From contig NZ_FQZY01000005.1 of NCBI RefSeq assembly GCF_900142165.1, positions 62,001 to 126,000 of the forward strand: DNA of 64,000 bases, written 5' to 3'. The position numbers and the translations under genes were made by a program. Positions within the stretch are counted from its first letter, which is position 1. Every line of letters starts with the position of its first letter. Below, one piece after another: positions 1-8,114 of this stretch. The notes under the pieces are model-generated. The model was not told where the DNA came from. It saw only the letters and a program-made list of their open reading frames with translations, and searched no databases. The stretch is from Hespellia stercorisuis DSM 15480 (GTDB taxonomy: Bacteria; Bacillota; Clostridia; Lachnospirales; Lachnospiraceae).

Positions 1-858
1 CTTTTTCACATCCGTTTTTGACAGTTCCAACGGCTCCGGCTCGTCCTTATGCTCTTCCACCATCTCCTGGATCGTCTCATGAATATTTTTCACTACGTCA
101 TAATGACAATCCTCCCCGAGAGTATCTGCGATAATCGCGTTAAAGGTCTCCTTCTGTCCGGCCGCGGTCAGCGGTGTAACACTGCCCAGCACATTTTCAA
201 TAAACGCCGGCTGAAGCTCCTCCGGTTTCTTCGAATAATAAAGTACACCGTGAATGTCCGAACTCCGGTCATTGAACAGTGGGAACAGGAAACCGTTCAC
301 CGGCACATCCACCACCCAGTCGCGAATCCGCTCCTCAATGCTGTTTTTCTCTCCATTGTAGCTCAGGCCTGCCTTTGTCAGATTTACCGGACAGATGCTG
401 CACAGTACGAACTCGTAGACACTGTCTGATGCGTCAAACAGCTCCAGCCCATCCGAAGAACGTCCCGGCACATCATAATTGGCATGAATCAGTATAATAT
501 AGTAATTTTCCGCATAATCATAATTTTCAATCACCTTGTCATAGAACTCTTCCAGCAGCATCTCATCCTTCAGCTTGCTGTCTCGAAGATCCAGAAGAAA
601 CTTCTGTGTCCCGCCGGCACTCTCCTGCGCGAGTGGAAATTCCATATTCATCAGATTCTTTCCGATGGTTCCGCCCAGCGTCTTTTTAAAAATATCGAAA
701 TACTTAAAGCACTCCTCCTCAGGGAGCGAGAGAAACGCTTCTTTCAGCTCCATCTTCTTTTCTTTCTCATGGTCCACATAGCACCCGCAGATTCGTGTGA
801 TTGCACAATTATTCGGCGTAAATTGCTTTCTTATCTCCAGTGTTTCTTTTTTATTCAT
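1..858 (-). CDS. DUF4317 family protein (3' part outside the window)
   Basis: The reading frame opens with ATG at 858 and stays open for 286 codons to the left edge, so the C-terminus is missing. The N-terminus MNKKETLEIRKQFTPNNCAI and the following ICGCYVDHEKEK and LPEEECFKYFDIFKKTLGG segments are those I recall for DUF4317, a family of unknown function common in Lachnospiraceae. No signal peptide, membrane segment or catalytic motif is visible, so it should be cytosolic. It has its own promoter and appears monocistronic from its 5' side. Family assignment is from recognition of conserved segments; the function is unknown. Confidence 0.85.
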   Translation of the reverse strand, partial: MNKKETLEIRKQFTPNNCAITRICGCYVDHEKEKKMELKEAFLSLPEEECFKYFDIFKKTLGGTIGKNLMNMEFPLAQESAGGTQKFLLDLRDSKLKDEMLLEEFYDKVIENYDYAENYYIILIHANYDVPGRSSDGLELFDASDSVYEFVLCSICPVNLTKAGLSYNGEKNSIEERIRDWVVDVPVNGFLFPLFNDRSSDIHGVLYYSKKPEELQPAFIENVLGSVTPLTAAGQKETFNAIIADTLGEDCHYDVVKNIHETIQEMVEEHKDEPEPLELSKTDVKK

Positions 859-914
859 GTTCTTAACCCCTTAATCTTTTTGTAGTTTCTGACTGTTCAA
901 AATCAGACTTCTAT

Positions 915-943
915 ATTTTATGTGTAATTCCGATATTTGTCAA
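915..943 (-). promoter_or_regulatory. sigma-A-type promoter of the DUF4317 gene
   Basis: On the minus strand TTGACA (938-943) and TAAAAT (915-920) are separated by 17 bp. The start codon at 858 lies about 50 bp past the expected transcription start. Confidence 0.65.
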
Positions 944-983
944 ATCCTCTCGTAGATCAGACACAGTTGATTCTGGTTATTGC

Positions 984-1023
984 AAAAAACGGGATGAAGC
1001 CCCACCGGACTTCATCCCGTTTT
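984..1023 (-). terminator. intrinsic terminator of gdhA
   Basis: A perfect 14-bp stem (986-999 with 1010-1023, core ACGGGATGAAG) encloses a 10-nt loop. Read on the minus strand it ends in a T-run (985-990). It sits 95 bp past the gdhA stop. Confidence 0.85.
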
Positions 1024-1117
1024 CTGTTACAACCATTCCAACGGATAAGGTAAAGCAAAGAAGCTTTGCCACCTCCTGTTCCTTCCCCCGCCGAATGAAC
1101 CCTTTTAAAAGCAAACT

Positions 1118-2476
<1,359 letters not shown>

Positions 2477-2486
2477 TTAAAAAACA

Positions 2487-2503
2487 AGCAGACACTGTCT
2501 GCT
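2487..2503. promoter_or_regulatory. 17-bp palindrome in the gdhA leader
   Basis: AGCAGACACTGTCTGCT is symmetrical around one base and lies between the gdhA promoter and the ribosome-binding site. It could be an operator just past the start point or a short leader hairpin; I recognise no known regulator site in it. Confidence 0.4.
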
Positions 2504-2531
2504 CGTTCCCTTGACATCCTTGTCCTTTACC

Positions 2532-2560
2532 ATAATAAATTGTTAAAGTACTATTGTCAA
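2532..2560 (-). promoter_or_regulatory. sigma-A promoter of gdhA
   Basis: Consensus TTGACA (2555-2560) and TATTAT (2532-2537) on the minus strand with a 17-bp spacer, giving a leader of about 75 nt before the gdhA start codon. Confidence 0.8.
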
Positions 2561-2609
2561 TATTTTTTTGCAATTTTAAACATCAAAACTTGCATTTTAC
2601 AATTTGAAG

Positions 2610-3194
2610 TTATCTCCAGATCCTGTCGATAATCATATCCCTGATCTCTGTCACTTTGTCTGGAAGCGAATCCTTCTTCTCCACATACAGCGAATACAAA
2701 AAATCCAGTGAGAATCCGATCACGAGAACCACGCCCAGAATCCTGCCGATCCAGAATGGAATCACGTTCACAATCCGCTCCACCACGGTATGGAGGAAGC
2801 CAAACAGGAACAAGGTATAGAAGCCCCATGCTATGGTGCTCTCCAAACAAAGGATGCCCTTGTAGTTGAATGGTTTATCCTTGTAATCCCACCATACCTC
2901 TCCAAACACGCGATTCATGATGCGTGCCGTCAACCACTCTATAAACGTGGCAAGCAGTGCTCCCATAATAAACAGCTGAACACGATTCCCCTGGTAGGCA
3001 TTCAGCGCAAAAAACACCGTGAGCGCTCCCACACCATAGATCGGACAGATCGGTCCTCTGGCAAATCCACGGTTCGTCCACTTACGGTTACACAGCGACA
3101 TGTAGGCCGATTCCACAACCCATCCAAGAATGCTGTATGTTAAAAACCACAACAAAATATGATACCAGTCATTTCCTCCTAATATTCTACTCAT
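2610..3194 (-). CDS. putative ABC-transporter type IV family membrane protein
   Basis: A 194-aa integral membrane protein. Hydrophobic segments at about residues 12-32, 57-75, 80-95, 112-137 and 148-168 suggest five or so membrane spans. The LTYSILGWVVESAYMSLCNR start and the GFARGPICPIYGVGAL segment are typical of the Pfam family named putative ABC-transporter type IV (CmpB-like), whose actual function is not established. ATG at 3194 has a nearby GGAGG. No ATPase gene is adjacent, so transport is not supported by context. It lies between rpsU and gdhA without an obvious terminator of its own. Confidence 0.8.
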   Translation of the reverse strand: MSRILGGNDWYHILLWFLTYSILGWVVESAYMSLCNRKWTNRGFARGPICPIYGVGALTVFFALNAYQGNRVQLFIMGALLATFIEWLTARIMNRVFGEVWWDYKDKPFNYKGILCLESTIAWGFYTLFLFGFLHTVVERIVNVIPFWIGRILGVVLVIGFSLDFLYSLYVEKKDSLPDKVTEIRDMIIDRIWR

Positions 3195-3311
3195 CTTATC
3201 ATTCCCTCTGTAATACTGAATTTAAGTCTCTGTCCACAAAGCAGCGTTTTCTTCTGCTCTTTTCTTTCTATAATGGAAAGCAGATATTTCTTCTGCCTTT
3301 TCTTCTTAACG

Positions 3312-3341
3312 AAAAAATAGAGTGTCTTTCAACACTCTATT
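3312..3341 (-). terminator. intrinsic terminator of rpsU
   Basis: Stem AATAGAGTG (3316-3324) with CACTCTATT (3333-3341), 8-nt loop. On the minus strand it runs into a T-run (complement of 3312-3317). It begins 13 bp past the rpsU stop. Confidence 0.85.
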
Positions 3342-3353
3342 CGTCTGCACATA

Positions 3354-3530
3354 TTAGTTAAACTTACGTTTTCTAGCAGCTTCAGATTTCTTTTTACGTC
3401 TTACGCTTGGTTTCTCATAATGTTCTCTTTTACGAATCTCTTGTTGAATACCAGCTTTGGCGCAGTTTCTTTTGAATCTGCGTAAAGCGCTATCTAACGT
3501 CTCGTTCTCTTTTACGATTACATTTGACAT
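3354..3530 (-). CDS. rpsU: 30S ribosomal protein S21
   Basis: A 58-codon gene encoding [20 protein letters not shown] followed by a very basic C-terminus rich in [12 protein letters not shown], the full length and sequence pattern of bacterial bS21. bS21 sits on the 30S platform near the anti-Shine-Dalgarno helix. A GGAGGGAGG Shine-Dalgarno stretch lies upstream of ATG 3530. It has its own promoter in the short gap after alaS and a strong terminator, so it is a single-gene unit. Confidence 0.97.
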   Translation of the reverse strand: MSNVIVKENETLDSALRRFKRNCAKAGIQQEIRKREHYEKPSVRRKKKSEAARKRKFN

Positions 3531-3610
3531 AGTCTCACACCTAACCTCCCTCCAGTCCTATATTGTGCATCATACGACTGTCTGGGTATTTTTTTATTGC
3601 ACTACATAAG

Positions 3611-3638
3611 ATTATAGCATATTTTTTCGTTACGTCAA
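3611..3638 (-). promoter_or_regulatory. sigma-A promoter of rpsU
   Basis: TTGACG (3633-3638) and TATAAT (3611-3616) with a 16-bp spacer on the minus strand. The -35 box begins directly after the alaS stop codon (3639-3641). No terminator separates the genes, so some rpsU transcript may also come from alaS read-through. Confidence 0.75.
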
Positions 3639-6284
3639 CTATTTTTTTACAAGTTGTTCTTCTAATATCTCTTTTGCCTTGTTTAAGGCCTCCGGAATCC
3701 CCGCCGGATTCTTGCCTCCAGCCTGTGCCATGTTCGGGCGTCCACCGCCGCCACCGCCCACGCAGCCAGCGATTGCCTTGATCAGATTGCCTGCATGTGC
3801 CCCGGCTTTTATAGCATCCTCTGTGGCAGTCACCATCAGATTCACTTTTCCGTCATTTCCTGACGCAAGCACCACAACACCACTCTCAAGTCTGCCTTTC
3901 AGCTGATCGCCCAGATCGCGCAGACCGTTCATGTCCACACCGTCAACCTGCGCCGCCAGAAGCTTCACTGCTCCGACCTCAGTCACCTGATTCATGACAT
4001 CTCCCAGTGAATCCTGGGCCTGTTTGCTCTTCAGACTCTCGATCTCACCGTGAAGTTCCTTCACTTCCGCAAGGGTATGGCTGATCTTTTCTGCAAGATT
4101 GTCCGGCGTAGCCTTCAAAAGCTTCGCGGCCTCATGCAGCTTCGTCTCGATTTCTTTGTAATAACGGAACACGCCGTCCCCGGTCAGTGCCTCGATACGT
4201 CTCACACCCGCAGCAACACCGGATTCCGAAACGATCTTAAATGCTGTGATCACACCGGTATTCGGCACATGGGTACCACCGCAGAGTTCTCTGGAGAAGT
4301 CTCCCATAGAGACTACGCGCACGTCGTTCTCATATTTCTCGCCAAACAGAGCCATAGCACCTGTCTTCTTGGCCTCCTCGATGTTCATCACATTGGTTAC
4401 AACCGGCAGACCGGCCTGAATCTCTGCGTTAACGATTTCTTCTGTCTGTGCAATCTCCTCTGCGGTCATAGCCTGGAAATGCACGAAGTCGAAACGTAAT
4501 CTGGTCGGTGTTACCAGAGATCCTTTTTGCTCTACATGGTCACCCAGCACCGTCTTTAATGCTTTCTGGAGCAGATGTGTCGCGCTGTGGTTCTTACAGG
4601 TATCCATGCGCTCCCTGGAATCCACGGTCAGGGTAACCGGATCGCCATTCTTGATCATCCCCTTCACGACCTGTCCCACGTGGCCGTATTTGCCGCCAAG
4701 CAGCTTGATTGTGTCCTCAACCCTAAACTCTCCGTCCGGTCCGCTAATCACGCCTCTGTCGCCCTCCTGGCCACCCATGGTCGCATAGAACGGAGTCCGC
4801 TCCACGAAAATTGTACCTTTGTCGCCCTCGGCAAGTGCTTCTACCAATTCTGAATCATTGGTAAGCACGGTAATATCCGAATTGAAAGTAAGATTGTCAT
4901 ATCCTGCAAATTCTGTGGTGACAGATGGATCGATCTGATCGTAAACAGTGGAGTCTGCACCCATGTAGTTCGTCGTCTCACGGGCATTACGCGCCATGGT
5001 GCGCTGTTCCTCCATAGCGGCCGTAAATCCTGCTTCATCTACCGCGTATCCCTTTTCCTCCAGAATCTCTTTTGTAAGATCCAGTGGGAATCCATACGTA
5101 TCATATAGTGTGAACGCACTTCTGCCATCCAGCTGTCTACTTCCAGCCTCCTCCATCTCGTGTTCCATGTTCGTGAGGATGCTCAGTCCCTGGTCGATGG
5201 TCTTGTTGAATTTTTCTTCTTCCTGATCCAGAACCTTGAAGATAAATGCTTTCTTTTCTTCCAGCTCCGGATAGCCGCCCTTTGATCCCTCAATTACAGT
5301 CTCGCTCAGCTTTGCGAGGAACTGACCTTTGATTCCAAGCAGTCTGCCATGGCGTGCCGCTCTCCGGATCAGACGGCGGAGTACGTATCCGCGTCCCTCA
5401 TTGGATGGCATAATTCCGTCAGAGATCATAAAGGTAGCGGAACGAATATGATCTGTAATCAGACGGATGGAAACGTCCTTCTGATATTCTGTCTCGTAAG
5501 TCACTCCAGCAATCTCACAGACCTTGTTGCGCAGGGCCTGAATGGTATCCACATCAAAAATAGAATCCACATCCTGCACGACAACCGCAAGACGCTCCAA
5601 CCCCATACCGGTATCGATATTCTTGTGCTCCAACGTGGTATAATTTCCATTGCCATCGTTTTCAAACTGCGTGAACACGTTGTTCCACACTTCCATATAG
5701 CGGTCGCACTCACACCCGACTGTGCAGTCCGGTTTTCCGCAGCCATATTTTTCTCCACGGTCATAATAAATCTCAGAACATGGACCGCATGGACCTGCAC
5801 CGTGCTCCCAGAAATTATCCTCCTTGCCAAAACGGAAGATCCTCTCCGCCGGAATGCCGATTGCTTTATTCCAGATGTCAAATGCCTCATCGTCATCCTG
5901 ATAAACCGATGGATACAATCTGTCCGCATCCAATCCCACGACCTCTGTCAAAAATTCCCATGACCAGGCAATCGCTTCGTTCTTAAAATAATCCCCAAAT
6001 GAAAAGTTCCCGAGCATCTCAAAGAAAGTCCCGTGGCGTGCTGTCTTGCCCACGTTCTCGATGTCCCCGGTACGGATGCACTTCTGGCAGGTCGTCACTC
6101 TGCTGCACGGTGGGATCTCCGCACCCGTAAAATAGGGTTTCAGCGGCGCCATTCCCGCGTTGATCAGCAGAAGGCTCTTGTCGTTATGTGGTACCAGTGA
6201 GAAGCTCTTCATAGCAAGATGTCCCTTGCTCTCGAAGAAATCCAGGTACATTTGTCTCAGCTCATTTACTCCATATGCTTGCAT
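3639..6284 (-). CDS. alaS: alanine--tRNA ligase
   Basis: Charges tRNA-Ala in the cytosol and hydrolyses mischarged Ser- and Gly-tRNA-Ala. At 881 aa it is full length. The class II catalytic core occupies about residues 1-440 (GHLAMKSFSLVPHNDKSLLLINAGMAPLK segments, with RLIRRAARHG near 310). The editing domain has NHSATHLLQKAL near residue 565 and CGGTHVPNTG near 668, supplying the zinc-binding His/Cys set. The C-Ala domain ends with the glycine-rich CVGGGGGGRPNMAQAGG. ATG 6284 has AGGAGGAAAAGG upstream. The long leader carries the structured repeat described at 6365-6462; I see no T-box. Confidence 0.98.
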   Translation of the reverse strand: MQAYGVNELRQMYLDFFESKGHLAMKSFSLVPHNDKSLLLINAGMAPLKPYFTGAEIPPCSRVTTCQKCIRTGDIENVGKTARHGTFFEMLGNFSFGDYFKNEAIAWSWEFLTEVVGLDADRLYPSVYQDDDEAFDIWNKAIGIPAERIFRFGKEDNFWEHGAGPCGPCSEIYYDRGEKYGCGKPDCTVGCECDRYMEVWNNVFTQFENDGNGNYTTLEHKNIDTGMGLERLAVVVQDVDSIFDVDTIQALRNKVCEIAGVTYETEYQKDVSIRLITDHIRSATFMISDGIMPSNEGRGYVLRRLIRRAARHGRLLGIKGQFLAKLSETVIEGSKGGYPELEEKKAFIFKVLDQEEEKFNKTIDQGLSILTNMEHEMEEAGSRQLDGRSAFTLYDTYGFPLDLTKEILEEKGYAVDEAGFTAAMEEQRTMARNARETTNYMGADSTVYDQIDPSVTTEFAGYDNLTFNSDITVLTNDSELVEALAEGDKGTIFVERTPFYATMGGQEGDRGVISGPDGEFRVEDTIKLLGGKYGHVGQVVKGMIKNGDPVTLTVDSRERMDTCKNHSATHLLQKALKTVLGDHVEQKGSLVTPTRLRFDFVHFQAMTAEEIAQTEEIVNAEIQAGLPVVTNVMNIEEAKKTGAMALFGEKYENDVRVVSMGDFSRELCGGTHVPNTGVITAFKIVSESGVAAGVRRIEALTGDGVFRYYKEIETKLHEAAKLLKATPDNLAEKISHTLAEVKELHGEIESLKSKQAQDSLGDVMNQVTEVGAVKLLAAQVDGVDMNGLRDLGDQLKGRLESGVVVLASGNDGKVNLMVTATEDAIKAGAHAGNLIKAIAGCVGGGGGGRPNMAQAGGKNPAGIPEALNKAKEILEEQLVKK

Positions 6285-6318
6285 TTCCTTTTCCTCCTAA
6301 AGTTGTAACTTGTAAGTC

Positions 6319-6363
6319 GTTCAGCTCATTGTCGGCAATCAAGCAGGCACGCCCGCTCGATTA
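6319..6363 (-). repeat. degenerate partial copy of the 98-bp structured repeat plus linker hairpin
   Basis: Positions 6319-6339 match the 5' end (minus strand, ACAATGAGC) of the repeat seen complete at 6365-6462; the rest has decayed. Between the two is a linker hairpin: AATCGAGC and GCTTGATT arms around GGC and GCC (6336-6363). The tandem array at 15738-16074 has a linker hairpin at the same place with a different sequence (AATTGC/GCAATT), so pairing is kept while sequence changes. Confidence 0.6.
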
Positions 6364-6364
6364 T

Positions 6365-6462
6365 GTGCTGTTCCACCATCTCTCAACGATCGTTGTTCGA
6401 TGATGGACATTCGCCGAGTGGCATTCATGCAGCCATGATGCCGTTCGGCTCATTGTCAGCAC
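6365..6462 (-). repeat. 98-bp structured repeat, single full copy (alaS leader)
   Basis: Full-length copy with ends GTGCTG (6365-6370) and CAGCAC (6457-6462). On the minus strand it folds as a three-way junction. P1 is GUGCUG/CAGCAC. P2 is GCCGA/UCGGC continuing into GGCAU-CAUG/CAUG-A-AUGCC. P3 is CCAUC-AUC-GA-A-CAAC, loop GAUC, GUUG-A-GA-GAUGG, which contains the paired GA/GA steps and 3-nt bulge of a kink-turn. It has the same length as copy 3 of the array at 15977-16074 but differs in P2 sequence with pairing kept. It directly follows the T-run of the terminator at 6463-6489. Confidence 0.75.
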
Positions 6463-6489
6463 AAAAACAAAAGTGGACGCCAGTCCACT
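6463..6489 (-). terminator. intrinsic terminator after the hydrogenase gene, or attenuator in the alaS leader
   Basis: Perfect 7-bp stem AGTGGAC/GTCCACT (6472-6478, 6483-6489) with loop GCCA, followed on the minus strand by TTTGTTTTT. It lies 64 bp past the hydrogenase stop. A promoter-like sequence lies between that stop and the hairpin (6515-6543), so an alaS transcript starting there would meet this hairpin within about 20-45 nt. Confidence 0.65.
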
Positions 6490-6514
6490 CTTGTATGCAT
6501 CTAACGTACCTCAT

Positions 6515-6543
6515 ATCATACCATAGGCACATTGCTTTTTCAA
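6515..6543 (-). promoter_or_regulatory. candidate alaS promoter
   Basis: TTGAAA (6538-6543) and TATGAT (6515-6520) on the minus strand with a 17-bp spacer, starting 10 bp after the hydrogenase stop codon. It is the best promoter match in the gap, but it lies upstream of a terminator-like hairpin, so its role is uncertain. Confidence 0.45.
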
Positions 6544-6552
6544 TTCCTTCTG

Positions 6553-8064
6553 CTACTTTAATTCGATTTCCGCATAGTCCTGCGGTGGGATTTCCTTCGT
6601 GGAGTTCTTCACAAAATCCGCCAGTGCCTTTTTCGCTTTCGCCACCGGGATATTGGTTCCGGCGCCTGCGATACAGCCGCCCGGGCATCCCATTCCCTCG
6701 ATCAGACAGCCATTCATTTTTTCGGCCTTGGCGAGTGTCAGAACCTTCTTACACTCTGCCAGTCCCTCCGCATGTTCGATGTTGACATCCACACCTGGAT
6801 AATACTCGTTGATGCACTTCTCGATGGCCTCCGCAACTCCTCCGGCACAGGCATATCCGCGCCCGGCTCCGGTGGCATCGTGGAAGGAGGATTCTGCCTC
6901 AAACTGATTCAGATCGATATCCTTCGCGTCGAAGATTGCCTGCAGTTCCTCGTATGTGATAACAAAATCGACATCACTTCGCACCGTGCGCCTGGATGCT
7001 TCCAGTTTTTTGGATGCACACGGCCCGATAAATACGACTCTCGCGTTGGGATGCTCCTGCTTAATTGTTCTCGCTGTGGCAACCATCGGCGTCAGCTCCT
7101 GAGATACCTGATCTGCAATATCCGGGAAATATTTTTTTGCCAGCATGGACCAGGACGGACAGCAGGATGTCAGAAGGAACGGCAGTTCTCCGCTTACCAC
7201 CTTCTCCACATAATGATGTGCCTCTGCGACCGCACCGATATCCGCGCCCAGGGCGACTTCGTACACCTCTGCAAACCCGAGCATCTGAAGGGCTGCCTTG
7301 ATATTTCTCGGTGTGATGTTCGGCCCGAACTGTCCGACGAAAGCCGGAGCAATCTCGGCGATGATCTCTCCGCCCTCTTTCAATGCCCGAATCAACTGGA
7401 ATATCTGAGACTTGTCGGAGATTGCTCCGAACGGACAGCTTACCATACACATCCCACAGGACACACATTTGTCGTTGTCGATACGTGCACGTCCAAATTT
7501 ATCGGATTTTATCGCATTGACCCCGCACGCCATCATACACGGTCTTTCTTTTTTTGCAATGGCGTCGTACGGACAGACGGATTTACATTTTCCGCACTTG
7601 ATGCACTTCTCCTGATCGATAAACGAACGACCGCCCACCATGGAAATCGCCCCCTTGGGACATACCTCCATACACGGATGTGCCGTACAGCCTCTGCACA
7701 TATTGCTGACCTCATATTCCTTCTCCTGGCAGGCGGAGCAGGCAGATGGAATTACCTGCATGAGCGGCGGCTCGTAATATTTTTCCGAGATATTGCTCTC
7801 CTCAATCCCGGCGGTCAGATGTACCGATCTGTCCTCCGGTCTAAGAGACATTCCCATCGCCAGGCGGAGCTGTTCTCCCACCACGGCGCGAATACGATAC
7901 TGATCCGTTCCGTATTTGACCACATTCTCATCGACCAAACGGTATGGAATTGCTTCAATATCTGCAGTCAGACTCTCCGGTGTGGAGTTGTATGCAACTC
8001 TCGCCACTTCCTCGAATACTTTTCGTCTCATTTGTCTTACGGGTGTTTCCAGTCCTCTTATCAT
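6553..8064 (-). CDS. [FeFe] hydrogenase, monomeric, group B-like
   Basis: Catalyses reversible proton reduction to hydrogen with ferredoxin as likely partner. The N-terminal half (to about residue 200) is a ferredoxin-type region with several CxxCxxCxxxC clusters (CIKCGKCKSVCP, CVSCGMCMVSCP, CRGCTAHPCMEVCP). The H-cluster domain shows TSCCPSW, IGPCASKK and EGMGCPGGC. The second motif reads GPCASKK rather than the MPCxxK of classical group A enzymes, which with the length (503 aa) points to the group B type. I chose ATG 8064: AGGAGG lies 8 bp upstream, whereas the longer form from 8088 adds eight unlikely residues. It is 50 bp downstream of metH and may be cotranscribed with it. Confidence 0.88.
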   Translation of the reverse strand: MIRGLETPVRQMRRKVFEEVARVAYNSTPESLTADIEAIPYRLVDENVVKYGTDQYRIRAVVGEQLRLAMGMSLRPEDRSVHLTAGIEESNISEKYYEPPLMQVIPSACSACQEKEYEVSNMCRGCTAHPCMEVCPKGAISMVGGRSFIDQEKCIKCGKCKSVCPYDAIAKKERPCMMACGVNAIKSDKFGRARIDNDKCVSCGMCMVSCPFGAISDKSQIFQLIRALKEGGEIIAEIAPAFVGQFGPNITPRNIKAALQMLGFAEVYEVALGADIGAVAEAHHYVEKVVSGELPFLLTSCCPSWSMLAKKYFPDIADQVSQELTPMVATARTIKQEHPNARVVFIGPCASKKLEASRRTVRSDVDFVITYEELQAIFDAKDIDLNQFEAESSFHDATGAGRGYACAGGVAEAIEKCINEYYPGVDVNIEHAEGLAECKKVLTLAKAEKMNGCLIEGMGCPGGCIAGAGTNIPVAKAKKALADFVKNSTKEIPPQDYAEIELK

Positions 8065-8114
8065 AGGGTTTTCCTCCTCATATAGCATGTTTTGTGTTCT
8101 CGTACATCCGTCAC

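Noticed and set aside
6285-6462. T-box riboswitch upstream of alaS (GGTGGAACAGC resembles the T-box core)
   Set aside because: The match is partial, no stem I, specifier codon or antiterminator is visible, and the same sequence occurs upstream of spoIVB, which is not an amino-acid gene.
6772-8085. 437-codon plus-strand open frame opposite the hydrogenase
   Set aside because: Composition and lack of recognisable domains mark it as an antisense shadow of a strongly supported gene.
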